Assembly: GCF_021412625.1 (NCBI RefSeq)
Contig: NZ_JAKCFI010000005.1
Span: 1 to 64,000 of the forward strand
Length of the DNA: 64,000 nt
Direction: 5' to 3'
Source of the DNA: Myxococcus stipitatus
GTDB lineage: Bacteria; Myxococcota; Myxococcia; Myxococcales; Myxococcaceae
Shown: piece by piece, positions 21,977-29,987 of the stretch
Numbering within the stretch: position 1 is the stretch's first letter
How the letters are laid out: every line of letters begins with the position of its first letter
Made by a program: the position numbers and the translations under genes
The notes under the pieces: model-generated
What the model was told of the DNA's origin: nothing
Databases searched by the model: none
What the model saw: only the letters and a program-made list of their open reading frames with translations

Positions 21977-21992
21977 ATGTTACGATAACATG
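21976..21992. promoter_or_regulatory. 17-bp palindrome between divergent regulator and kinase genes
   Basis: CATGTTACGATAACATG has two perfect 7-base arms with a 3-base centre. It fills essentially the whole gap between the two divergent start codons and touches the GTG of the regulator gene. It could be an operator for autoregulation. The adjacent promoters would have to reach into the coding sequences, so the true starts may lie slightly downstream. Confidence 0.5.
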
Positions 21993-21993
21993 C

Positions 21994-23307
21994 GTGTTGC
22001 GCGCCCCGGAGCCGGTGCCACCGGAGGTCCTGGCCAGGAAGGTCCTCCATCAGGCGGCGAACGACGGCGAGGCGGTGGTGAGCCTCGTGAGGGGGCTGTT
22101 CTGCTCGCTCGTCCTGGTGCGCTTCCTCACCATCGACCAGGGCCCGGCGCCGGGAGGGACCGGCCGGGCGCTGTTCGAAGTCTCCCTGCTCTGCGCCGCC
22201 ATCGCGGGCTCCTTCGTCGCGCTGCTGGCCGCGCGGCGGGGACGCTTCGGCACGGGAGGGCTCGTGGCCTCCATCCTGGGTGACGCGCTGATCTGCTTCG
22301 GCTCGCTGCTCTCCACGGTGCTGTGGCCCACGAACCACTACATGGGCATCCTGCGGTCCCCCGACCCCGCGGCCTTCATCGTGGTCGTCTCCATCAGCGC
22401 GCTGCGGCTCACGCCCGGGGCGGCCTGGGTCGGGACGGTGGCGAACCTGGGGCTGCTCGTCGCGCTCGTGGAGGTAGACCAGCGGCTGAATGGCTTTCCG
22501 GGGATGACGAGTCCGACCCACCTGGGAATGCTGCTGCTCTTCGTCGGTGGCGCCGGCGCGGTCGCCTCGGTGACGTGCGCCATCGGCCGCCGAATCGTCC
22601 TCCAGGCCGGCGAGGAGAGCGGGCGCGTGGCCCATGCCCGGTGGCGCTTCGGCGCCCTGCTCCGGGAGCACCACGACGTCCGGACGCTGCTGTCCGCGGC
22701 CACGCTCCGCGCGGGGTTGCTGGGACGGGAGGTCGCGTCCGAGGCCGCGAAGGGGCATGCCCGGGCGCTCTCGAGCGATCTCGTCGAATTGGCGGGGCTC
22801 CTGGACCACGTGAAGGTCCAGGCCTTCGGGGAGCTGATGGTGTTGGATGCCTCGACGCCGGTGGCGGTGGCGCCCGTCCTGCGCCGCTGCGTGGAGGGGC
22901 TGGCCCCGCGCTTTCCGGACCGCCGCTTCGAGCTGGGCGCGCGCGGCGACGACGTCCTGGTCCGGATGCAGGGCGGCGAGCGCGGCTTGATGCACGTGAT
23001 CTCCAACCTCCTCACCAATGCCTGCGAGGGAGACGGCACTCGCGGCGCGGAGCGCATCCAGGTGGAGGTGTCGAAGACCGGGCAGGATGGCCAGGTGCGC
23101 CTCACCTTCACGGACGATGGCCCGGGCTTCGAGCCCGGCGTCCTGGAGGACGGTCGTCCACGAGGACAGAGCACGAAGTCCCAGGGGAACGGGCTGGGGC
23201 TGCTCCTCGTCACCGCGCTGGTGGAGGCCAGCGGGGGACGCCTGCGCGCCAGCAACCCGGGCGGAGGTGGCGCGCGCGTGGAGGTCTGCCTGCCCCTGGC
23301 GCGCTGA
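21994..23307 (+). CDS. Membrane sensor histidine kinase
   Basis: The 437-residue protein has about five or six membrane helices in the first 205 residues (for example SLVRGLFCSLVLVRFL and HLGMLLLFVGGAGAVASV), with no large extracytoplasmic sensor domain. The dimerisation helix contains LLREHHDVRTLLSAA, whose histidine is the candidate phosphorylation site. The ATPase domain shows the N box (NLLTNACEG), G1 (DDGPGF) and G2 (GNGLGL) motifs. Together with the divergent REC-Fis regulator it resembles the RegB/RegA type of two-component system in domain plan. The GTG at 21994 is the assigned start; the signal sensed is unknown. Confidence 0.9.
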   Translation: MLRAPEPVPPEVLARKVLHQAANDGEAVVSLVRGLFCSLVLVRFLTIDQGPAPGGTGRALFEVSLLCAAIAGSFVALLAARRGRFGTGGLVASILGDALICFGSLLSTVLWPTNHYMGILRSPDPAAFIVVVSISALRLTPGAAWVGTVANLGLLVALVEVDQRLNGFPGMTSPTHLGMLLLFVGGAGAVASVTCAIGRRIVLQAGEESGRVAHARWRFGALLREHHDVRTLLSAATLRAGLLGREVASEAAKGHARALSSDLVELAGLLDHVKVQAFGELMVLDASTPVAVAPVLRRCVEGLAPRFPDRRFELGARGDDVLVRMQGGERGLMHVISNLLTNACEGDGTRGAERIQVEVSKTGQDGQVRLTFTDDGPGFEPGVLEDGRPRGQSTKSQGNGLGLLLVTALVEASGGRLRASNPGGGGARVEVCLPLAR

Positions 23308-23317
23308 GCGCCACGTG

Positions 23318-24715
23318 CTAGGCCGGAACGAGCTGGTCGGCGATGCGGGCCAGGTCGGAGACGGACGACACCACCACGGCCTGGTGGCAGTGCTTCTCGT
23401 AGGTGAGCATCTCGCTGTCGCCGATGCCCCAGTTGCCGCGCTCCTCGGGGCAGATCCACAGCACGCGCTTCGCCTTGCGGCGCAGGTCCTTGAGCGCCCA
23501 GACGTTGTTGGCGTTGTAGTTGTTGCGCCCGTCGCCAATCACCATGACGGTGGTGCGGCGGGTGATGCTGCCCAGGTGGTCGCGCGTGAAGTCCGCGAGC
23601 GCCCGGCCATAGTTGGAGTTCGCGCTCAACGACACCGTCTTGCCGGCGGTGGCGATGTCGATGGCCTCGTCCACGTCGAGGTCCTTGAAGTACTGCGTCA
23701 CCTCGCCCACGTCGGACACGAAGACGAACGAGCGCACACGCACGAACAGCGACTGCATCGTGTGCATGAACAGCAGCATCATCCGCGACGCGTTGCGCAC
23801 GGAGTCGGACACGTCGCACAGCACCACCAGCTCTGGACGCTCCGGCCTGCGCGCGCGGAACTGCGGCACCATGGGCACCCCACCCCACGTCATGTTGCGA
23901 CGCAGCGTCCGGCGGACGTTGAGCGCCCCCTTGCGATGCGAGCGCTGGCGGCGGATGAGGCGGCTGCGCAGCTTCTCCGCGAGCGTCCGCACGGCGGCCT
24001 CCATCTGGTCCACCTCCGCCTGCGTCAGCAGGTGCAGCGGCTTGTCCGCCACGGTGTCCGTGCGGCGGCGGATGCGGGCCTCGGCCTGCCGCTTCACCTC
24101 CTGGCGCGACGCCTCCTCGATCTTCCGCATGGCCGCGGCGACGTGGCGCGAGACGATCTCCACGCCCTCGGGCGCCAGGCCGCGCGCGCGCAGCTCGTCC
24201 TCCAGCGACTTCATGTCGGAGCGGGCCTGGTCGATGCCCGCCGCCGCGAGCATGCGCCGGGAGAAGAAGCCGGTCTGGAGCGGGCTCTCCATGCGGGACA
24301 GGTCGAGCTGGAGCGACGCCATCCGGAAGATCTGCGCGAGCCGCGCCCGGTCTCCCTCCAGCACCGCCTGCGCCAGCGGGGACATCTCCGGCAACAGCAG
24401 GTTCATCTGGTAGAGGACCATCTTCAGCATGTCCCCCTCCAGGTAGCCCTCCTCCTGGAGCTGCGCGGCCAGGGACTTGTCGATGGCCTCGAACGTGGCC
24501 GCCGCGCCGGAGAAGAAGAAGTCGAAGGCGCGGTTGAACGTGTCCACGTCCAGCTCGCGCTTCACCAGCGTGGTGCGCAGCACCGCGCGGAACAGCCCCC
24601 GGTCCGCGAGCCCCACCTCGGCCGCCGCCCTGAGCGCGTCCTGCACCTCGGAGGTGCTCACCCGGACGCCGTTCTGCCGCAGGACCTCCGCGAACTCGAC
24701 GATGCGCGCGTCCAT
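23318..24715 (-). CDS. CoxE-type von Willebrand factor A domain protein
   Basis: The 465-residue protein ends in a VWA domain of the CoxE/YehP group with the metal-site motif DVSDS (within LVVLCDVSDSVRN) and later VMVIGDGRNN. The N-terminal 250 residues are helical, with a strongly basic segment (RSRLIRRQRSHRKG) before the VWA domain. Such proteins usually work with a MoxR-type AAA+ ATPase, but none lies beside it here. Its start codon overlaps the stop of the methyltransferase gene by one base (TGATG), so the two are translationally coupled. It converges on the histidine kinase gene with a 10-base gap. Confidence 0.88.
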   Translation of the reverse strand: MDARIVEFAEVLRQNGVRVSTSEVQDALRAAAEVGLADRGLFRAVLRTTLVKRELDVDTFNRAFDFFFSGAAATFEAIDKSLAAQLQEEGYLEGDMLKMVLYQMNLLLPEMSPLAQAVLEGDRARLAQIFRMASLQLDLSRMESPLQTGFFSRRMLAAAGIDQARSDMKSLEDELRARGLAPEGVEIVSRHVAAAMRKIEEASRQEVKRQAEARIRRRTDTVADKPLHLLTQAEVDQMEAAVRTLAEKLRSRLIRRQRSHRKGALNVRRTLRRNMTWGGVPMVPQFRARRPERPELVVLCDVSDSVRNASRMMLLFMHTMQSLFVRVRSFVFVSDVGEVTQYFKDLDVDEAIDIATAGKTVSLSANSNYGRALADFTRDHLGSITRRTTVMVIGDGRNNYNANNVWALKDLRRKAKRVLWICPEERGNWGIGDSEMLTYEKHCHQAVVVSSVSDLARIADQLVPA

Positions 24716-26043
24716 CAGCCCCTCCCCGCGCCGGTGGCCGCCGGCCGCTCGAACGACATGACCGCCTCCACGTGGTGCGTCTGCGGGAACATGTCCACCA
24801 CCTGGAGCGCCAGCGGCCGGTACCCCGCCTCGACCAGCCCCGCCGCGTCGCGCGCCAGCGAGGCCGGATCGCACGCCACGTACACCACCCGCCGGATGCC
24901 CAGCGCCCCCATCCACTTCGCCAGCCCCGGCGCCCCCGCGCGCGGAGGGTCCACCAGGCACACGTCGAAGCGGCGCCCCTCGGACACCAGCCCGTCGCAC
25001 ACCTTGCGCGCGTCGCCCTGGACGAAGCGCACGTTGGAGACGCCGCCCTCGCGCGCGCTGCGCTGCGCCAGCTCCACGCCCACGGGCGACGACTCCACCC
25101 CCAGGACCGACGCGGCCCCCGCCGCCAGGGGGAACGTGAAGTTGCCGTTGCCCGAATACAGCTCCAGCACCGAATCCTCGTCCCGCGCGCCCAGCTCGTA
25201 GATGGCGGAGGCGACGAGGCCCACGTTGGCCTCCGCGTGCGCCTGGGCGAAGGCGTCCGGACGCAGGTACATGGGCACCTCGGGACGCAGCGGCGAGAAC
25301 GAGCGCAGCGCCGGCTTGCCCACCGCCCGCACCGAGCCCTCCTTGGGGACCAGCACCGCGCCCGCCAGTCGCAGCGCGCGCACCGCACCCTCGGCGGCCT
25401 CCACGTGCTTGCCCGTGACCGGGCCCGTCAGCGTCACCGCGAACGCCGCCTGCTCGCCCTCGGCCAGGAGGAGCACCTCCTCCATGTCCCTGGCGAGCGG
25501 CTTGAGCAGCGGGGCCAGCTTCCCGGGCAGCGACGCCAACACGGGCGTGAGCGCGCCACAGGCGGAGACGAGGATGCGCTCGTGGCTGCGCCGTCCGAAA
25601 TAGCCCAGCAGCCCCTTGCCAGCGGGGTGCAGCACGGCGCGGCGGCGGTAGCCCCAATCCCGGGGCGCCACGAGCAGCGGGCGGACGGCGAAGTCCTCGC
25701 GCTTCAGGTGTCCCAGGTGCTCGAGGGTGGAGAGGACGATCTCCTGCTTCGCGGACCGCTGGGCGGACTCGGCCAGCCCCAGCCAGTCGCAGCCGCCGCA
25801 TTCGCCCGCCACCGGGCATGGCGCCTCGCGGCGCTCCGGCCCCGGCGAGACGACCTGCCGCAAGAGCCCCCGCAGGACACGCCCCTGGGCCTCCAGGTGG
25901 ACACGCACCGTGTCGCCCGGGAAGGCGCCAGGGACGAAGACGGTGCGCCCCTCCCACGAGGCCACGCCCTCGCCGAGCTGGCCGAGGCGTTCGATGGTCA
26001 GGGAGACGGGCAGTTCAGGTAGGGGCAGCATGCAGGCGCTCAT
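24715..26043 (-). CDS. RNA (uracil-5-)methyltransferase, RlmD/TrmA (RumA) family
   Basis: The 442-residue protein has an N-terminal TRAM domain (about residues 13-68), a CxxxxxCxxC cluster (Cys76, Cys82, Cys85, with a further Cys near 162) that binds a 4Fe-4S cluster in RumA-type enzymes, and a C-terminal SAM-dependent fold. SAM motif LELYSGNGNFTF, the DPPRAG loop, the catalytic cysteine in VACDPASLARD and the terminal DMFPQTHHVE block are all in place. Family members methylate U in 23S rRNA or tRNA; which site this one modifies cannot be read from the sequence. It is upstream of and overlaps the VWA gene. Confidence 0.93.
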   Translation of the reverse strand: MSACMLPLPELPVSLTIERLGQLGEGVASWEGRTVFVPGAFPGDTVRVHLEAQGRVLRGLLRQVVSPGPERREAPCPVAGECGGCDWLGLAESAQRSAKQEIVLSTLEHLGHLKREDFAVRPLLVAPRDWGYRRRAVLHPAGKGLLGYFGRRSHERILVSACGALTPVLASLPGKLAPLLKPLARDMEEVLLLAEGEQAAFAVTLTGPVTGKHVEAAEGAVRALRLAGAVLVPKEGSVRAVGKPALRSFSPLRPEVPMYLRPDAFAQAHAEANVGLVASAIYELGARDEDSVLELYSGNGNFTFPLAAGAASVLGVESSPVGVELAQRSAREGGVSNVRFVQGDARKVCDGLVSEGRRFDVCLVDPPRAGAPGLAKWMGALGIRRVVYVACDPASLARDAAGLVEAGYRPLALQVVDMFPQTHHVEAVMSFERPAATGAGRG

Positions 26044-26069
26044 CCCGCGGCGCCCGAGGGCCGCCGCGC

Positions 26070-26447
26070 TTACTTCCGGGTCGCGTCCGGGGGGAGCTGC
26101 TGGCGAAGCCGCTCCACGAACTCCCCGATGCGCGACCGCTTGTCGTCATCAACGTCCACGAACGCCACGGCCATCCCCGGGGACTGCGAGGACGGGGTTC
26201 CCGGCGCGTTGGTGCGCGTCACCCGCCCCTTCAGCTCCACCGGGAAGTGTGCCCCGGGCAACGTCACCAGCAGCTTCACCCAGGTGTCCACCGGCAGCGG
26301 CTTGTCGGTGTTGATGTAGAGGCCGCCCTGGGACAGGTTGACGGCCCAGTCCGTCACGAAGCCCGCCACGCTGCGGTACGCCACCGGAAGCTCGTACTCG
26401 ACGCGGGGCGCCCGTGGATCGGTGGTCTTGTCGGCCGTTTCGCTCAT
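26070..26447 (-). CDS. PilZ domain protein
   Basis: The 125-residue protein is a single PilZ domain, the c-di-GMP receptor fold. The second signature is clear (NLSQGGLYI), while the N-terminal arginine motif is only partly present (PRVEYELPVAYRS), so ligand binding is likely but not certain. The short single-domain form with a VKLLVTLPG strand and a variable tail resembles a group of PilZ proteins common in myxobacteria. It lies 26 bases upstream of the methyltransferase gene on the same strand. Confidence 0.88.
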   Translation of the reverse strand: MSETADKTTDPRAPRVEYELPVAYRSVAGFVTDWAVNLSQGGLYINTDKPLPVDTWVKLLVTLPGAHFPVELKGRVTRTNAPGTPSSQSPGMAVAFVDVDDDKRSRIGEFVERLRQQLPPDATRK

Positions 26448-26459
26448 GTGTGAAGGGCT

Positions 26460-26486
26460 CCGCCGGGGATACCGCTCCCCCGGCGG
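26460..26486 (-). terminator. Hairpin downstream of the CoA-transferase genes
   Basis: A perfect 9-bp GC stem (26460-26468 with 26478-26486) and 9-base loop lies between the stop of the CoA-transferase B gene and the PilZ gene, as expected for a terminator. It is followed on the minus strand by AGCCCTTCA rather than a T-run. Confidence 0.6.
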
Positions 26487-26506
26487 CGCACCTTAGCCCC
26501 ACACGC

Positions 26507-27163
26507 TCAGACTTTCATCTCGCGCACGTCCGGGGCGACCTTCAGCTTCGGCTCGGTGAGCTTCTGGACCAGCTCCACCGTCATGCCCGGGGCCAGCTCG
26601 CGCAGGACGAGCCCCTCCGGCGTCACGTCGATGAAGGCGTGGTCGGAGACGATGTGGTGCACGCACTTGATGCCGGTCAGCGGCAGCGAGCACTTCTTGA
26701 GGATCTTCGGCTGGCCTTCCTTGTTGGCGTGCTCCATGGCCACGTAGATGCGCTTGGCGCCCACCGCCAGGTCCATGGCGCCACCCATCCCCTTCACCAT
26801 CTTCCCGGGGATCATCCAGTTGGCCAGGTCGCCCTCCTCGCTCACCTCCATGGCGCCCAGCACGGCCATGTCGATGTGGCCCCCGCGGATCATTCCGAAC
26901 GACAGGGCCGAGTCGAAGAACGACGCGCCCTTCACCGTCGTCACCGTCTCCTTGCCCGCGTTGATGAGGTCGGGGTCCTCCTGCCCCGCGATGGGGTACG
27001 GGCCGATGCCCAACAGGCCGTTCTCCGACTGGAGCACCACCTCCACGCCCTCCGGGAGGTAGTTGGGGACCAGCGTGGGGATGCCGATGCCCAGGTTCAC
27101 GTAGAAGCCGTCCCGCAGCTCCTGGGCGATGCGCTTGGCGATCTGTTCACGAGTCAGTGGCAT
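26507..27163 (-). CDS. scoB: Succinyl-CoA:3-ketoacid CoA-transferase subunit B
   Basis: The 218-residue protein is the B subunit of a two-subunit 3-oxoacid CoA-transferase, which moves CoA between succinyl-CoA and acetoacetate. The catalytic glutamate is Glu47 in the family motif SENGLLG, and the [11 protein letters not shown] and [14 protein letters not shown] blocks match. Length is typical. It follows the A subunit gene after 7 bases. The related AtoA/PcaJ enzymes cannot be fully excluded, but the neighbouring thiolase fits acetoacetate metabolism. Confidence 0.94.
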   Translation of the reverse strand: MPLTREQIAKRIAQELRDGFYVNLGIGIPTLVPNYLPEGVEVVLQSENGLLGIGPYPIAGQEDPDLINAGKETVTTVKGASFFDSALSFGMIRGGHIDMAVLGAMEVSEEGDLANWMIPGKMVKGMGGAMDLAVGAKRIYVAMEHANKEGQPKILKKCSLPLTGIKCVHHIVSDHAFIDVTPEGLVLRELAPGMTVELVQKLTEPKLKVAPDVREMKV

Positions 27164-27170
27164 GGGAGCC

Positions 27171-27869
27171 TCAGGCCTGCTTGCGGACGGTGCGCCGCTC
27201 GATCCACTTCTGGAGGTTCTTCGCCTGGACGATGCGCTTCACGAAGATGCTCGGGATGTGCACCTGGTCCGGGTCGATCTCCCCGGGCTGCACGATCTCC
27301 TCCGCCTCGACGATGGTGACCTTGGCCGCCATGCACATCATCGGGGAGAAGTTGCGCGCGGTCTTGTTGAACACCAGGTTGCCCCAGGTGTCCGCCTTCT
27401 GCGCGTGGATGATGGCGAAGTCCGCCTTCAGCGGCGTCTCCAGGACGTGGAGCCTGCCGTCGATGACGCGCGTCTCCTTGCCCTCCGCCACCTGCGTACC
27501 CGCGCCCGTCGGCGTGAAGAACCCGCCGATGCCGCAGCCGCCCGCGCGGATGCGCTCGGCCAGGGTGCCCTGCGGGTTGAGCTCCACCTCCAGCTCGCCA
27601 GAGAGGAACTGCCGCTCGAACTCCTTGTTCTCCCCCACGTAGCTGGACACCATCTTCTTCACCTGCTTGTTCTGGAGCAGGATGCCGAGCCCGAGCTCGG
27701 TGGTGCCGCAGTTGTTGGAGATGATGGTGAGGTTCTTCACGCCCTTGCGGTGAAGCGCCTCGATCAGGTTCTCCGGATTGCCGCACAGCCCGAAGCCGCC
27801 GCTCATCAGCGTGCAGCCATCCGGGATGTCGGCGACCGCCTCGTCCGCGCTCGCGTAGACCTTGTTCAT
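27171..27869 (-). CDS. scoA: Succinyl-CoA:3-ketoacid CoA-transferase subunit A
   Basis: The 232-residue A subunit has the CoA-transferase family blocks [19 protein letters not shown] and [11 protein letters not shown]. The ATG at 27869 is chosen because it is preceded by GGGAGGG; the open frame runs further upstream through the intergenic palindrome but has no good start. It is followed closely by the B subunit gene, forming the usual scoAB pair. The thiolase gene precedes it with an 83-base gap containing a perfect palindrome. Confidence 0.94.
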   Translation of the reverse strand: MNKVYASADEAVADIPDGCTLMSGGFGLCGNPENLIEALHRKGVKNLTIISNNCGTTELGLGILLQNKQVKKMVSSYVGENKEFERQFLSGELEVELNPQGTLAERIRAGGCGIGGFFTPTGAGTQVAEGKETRVIDGRLHVLETPLKADFAIIHAQKADTWGNLVFNKTARNFSPMMCMAAKVTIVEAEEIVQPGEIDPDQVHIPSIFVKRIVQAKNLQKWIERRTVRKQA

Positions 27870-27925
27870 TCGCCCTCCCGATAACGCAAGCGGGGTGAAG
27901 GCCCGTCTCCCGGCCCCCACCCCGC

Positions 27926-27947
27926 CCCTCTCCCCATGGGGAGAGGG
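27926..27947. terminator. 22-bp perfect palindrome between thiolase and scoA
   Basis: The ten-base arms CCCTCTCCCC and GGGGAGAGGG flank a central AT. It starts five bases after the thiolase stop codon on the minus strand. It may end or attenuate transcription from thiolase into scoAB; this pattern also resembles dispersed palindromic elements of GC-rich genomes. Confidence 0.6.
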
Positions 27948-27952
27948 AGTGT

Positions 27953-29134
27953 CTACCGCTCCACCATCAGCGCGATGCCCTCACCGCCGCCGATGCACAG
28001 CGACGCCACGCCGCGCTTCTTGCCCAGGTCCTTCATCGTCTGCAGCAGCGTCACCAGCACGCGAGCGCCGGACGCGCCGATGGGGTGCCCCAGCACCACG
28101 CCGCCGCCGCGCACGTTCACCTTGGACGGGTCCAGGTTGAGGATGCGGTTGTTGGCGATGGACACCACCGCGAACGCCTCGTTGATCTCCCACAGGTCCA
28201 CGTCCGCCGCCGCCACGCCCTTCTTCTTCAGCAGCGTGTTGATGGCGTCCGCGGGCGCGATGGTGAACTCCACCGGCTTGCGCGCCGCCTGCGCGTACCC
28301 GGTGATGCGGCCCAGGATGGTGCGGCCCTCGGCCTGCGCCTTCTCCTCGCTCATCAGCACCAGCGCCGCGGCGCCGTCGTTGATGGAGGACGCGTTGGCC
28401 GCCGTCACCGTGCCGTCCTTCTTGAACACCGGCTTGAGGCCCGGGATCTTCTCCGGCTTCGCGTTCTTGGGACCCTCGTCCTCCGACACCGTCACGGCCT
28501 CGTCCGGCTTCTTGCCGGGGACCTGCACCGGGACGATCTCCGCCGCGAACAGCCCGTCCTTCTGAGACTGGATGGCGCGCCGGGTGGACTCCAGCGCGAA
28601 CTCGTCCTGCTGCGCGCGGCTGATGCCCTGCGACGTGGCGCACTCCTCGGCGCAGTTGCCCATGTGGACGTTGCCGTACACGTCCCAGAGGCCGTCGAGG
28701 ATCATCGCGTCCTTGAACTCCACGTTGCCCATGCGCGCGCCGCCGCGCATCGTGTGGCTGACGTAGGGCGCGTTGCTCATGGACTCCATGCCGCCCACGA
28801 CCACGACGTCCGCCTCGCCCAGGGCGATGGCCTGCGCGCCCGCGATGACGGCCTTGAGGCCGGAGCCACAGACCTTGTTCAGCGTGGTGGCGGGGACCGT
28901 CTCCGGCAGGCCCGCGAACAGGGTGGCCTGGCGAGCGGGCGCCTGGCCGACACCCGCCTGGAGCACGTTGCCCATGATGACCTCCTGGACCGTCTCCGGC
29001 TTCACACCCGCGCGCTCCAGCGCCGCCTTGATCGCCACCGCGCCGAGCTGCGGGGCCGTCAGCTTGGAGAGCGCCCCCTGGAAGGCGCCGATGGGAGTAC
29101 GGGCCGCGCCCACGATGACGACGTCACGAGCCAT
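27953..29134 (-). CDS. Acetyl-CoA acetyltransferase (thiolase)
   Basis: The 393-residue protein is a complete thiolase II that condenses two acetyl-CoA or cleaves acetoacetyl-CoA. The nucleophile is Cys89 in NKVCGSGLKAV, the histidine is in GHPIGASGAR and the second cysteine in CIGGGEG near the end. A perfect AGGAGG ribosome-binding site precedes the ATG at 29134. Together with the downstream CoA-transferase genes it would link acetoacetate to acetyl-CoA. A broader beta-ketothiolase role in acyl-CoA oxidation is equally possible. Confidence 0.95.
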   Translation of the reverse strand: MARDVVIVGAARTPIGAFQGALSKLTAPQLGAVAIKAALERAGVKPETVQEVIMGNVLQAGVGQAPARQATLFAGLPETVPATTLNKVCGSGLKAVIAGAQAIALGEADVVVVGGMESMSNAPYVSHTMRGGARMGNVEFKDAMILDGLWDVYGNVHMGNCAEECATSQGISRAQQDEFALESTRRAIQSQKDGLFAAEIVPVQVPGKKPDEAVTVSEDEGPKNAKPEKIPGLKPVFKKDGTVTAANASSINDGAAALVLMSEEKAQAEGRTILGRITGYAQAARKPVEFTIAPADAINTLLKKKGVAAADVDLWEINEAFAVVSIANNRILNLDPSKVNVRGGGVVLGHPIGASGARVLVTLLQTMKDLGKKRGVASLCIGGGEGIALMVER

Positions 29135-29189
29135 GAAAACTGCCTCCTCTTGAGGATGTGCGGATGAGCTTCGATAACAGCGGCGGTCG

Positions 29190-29220
29190 CCCTTATCACC
29201 GGGCGTTCCTCGGAGTTCAA
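29190..29220 (-). promoter_or_regulatory. Candidate promoter of the thiolase gene
   Basis: On the minus strand TTGAAC (29215-29220) is followed by TAAGGG (29190-29195) with a 19-base spacer; GATAAG with 17 bases is an alternative reading. It lies 56 bases upstream of the thiolase start codon. Confidence 0.4.
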
Positions 29221-29328
29221 GCGTCCTCGCTCGGCGCCCGGACGAGAGCGTCCACTGCGCGCGACGCGCTGCGACAGCCGCCGTAATCCCCCGAAGTCAC
29301 TCACTCCCGAGCGCCCCACGTCCACCAT

Positions 29329-29340
29329 CCGACCGGTCGG
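29329..29340. promoter_or_regulatory. Palindrome CCGACCGGTCGG, possible TetR operator
   Basis: A perfect 12-base palindrome of the type bound by many TetR dimers sits about 28 bases upstream of a TTGACC (29369-29374) in front of the tetR-family gene, between that gene and the divergent thiolase gene. Confidence 0.45.
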
Positions 29341-29406
29341 GCACCTGAACGGCGCATCATGTTCATATTTGACCTCGAAGTACAAAACCGGCTATCAGCC
29401 CGGGGC

Positions 29407-29985
29407 ATGGCACGACCGAGGAAGTTCGAGGCGGACGACGCCGTGCGCCGGGCGATGGAGGTCTTCTGGGAGAGGGGCTACGCGGCGGCGACGCCCCAGG
29501 AGCTGGGCGAGCGGATGGGGCTGGGGCGCGGCAGCCTCTACAACGCGTTCGAGAGCAAGCAGCACCTCTTCGAGCGCGCGCTCCGGCACTACCACGCGCA
29601 CGAAGCCCCCAAGCTGCTCGCGCTCTTGCGCCCACCCGGCTCCATCAAGGAACGGCTGCGGGCGCTGTTCCTCGCGGTTATCCAGGCGGACGTCGGGGAC
29701 CCGGCGCGCCGGGGCTGCCTGGCCATCAACACCGCCATCGAACTGGCCGGGCGCGACGCCGCCGCGGCCCGACTCGCCTCCGAGATGTTCGCGCGCACCG
29801 AACAGCACTTCCTGGAGCTCGTCGAGGAGGGCCAGCGCACCGGCGAGGTCGACGCCTCGCGCGACGCGCGGGCCCTGGCGAGCCTGCTCCTCAACCACCT
29901 CACCGGCCTCCGCGTGCTCGGAAAGACGGCGGAGGACACCACCCGCCTCACCCGTATCGTCGATGAACTCCTGAGGATCCTCTGA
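29407..29985 (+). CDS. TetR/AcrR-family transcriptional regulator
   Basis: The 192-residue protein has the N-terminal TetR HTH (ATPQELGERMGLGRGSLYNAFESKQHLFERAL) and a helical ligand domain with the RGCLAINTAIELAG segment common in one subgroup of the family. The ATG at 29407 (MARPRKFEADDAV) is chosen over an in-frame ATG at 29359, since TetR proteins typically start just before the first helix and the extra stretch overlaps a possible promoter. The lactonase-like gene starts two bases after its stop codon, so the two form one transcription unit and the regulator probably controls it. Confidence 0.92.
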   Translation: MARPRKFEADDAVRRAMEVFWERGYAAATPQELGERMGLGRGSLYNAFESKQHLFERALRHYHAHEAPKLLALLRPPGSIKERLRALFLAVIQADVGDPARRGCLAINTAIELAGRDAAAARLASEMFARTEQHFLELVEEGQRTGEVDASRDARALASLLLNHLTGLRVLGKTAEDTTRLTRIVDELLRIL

Positions 29986-29987
29986 CC

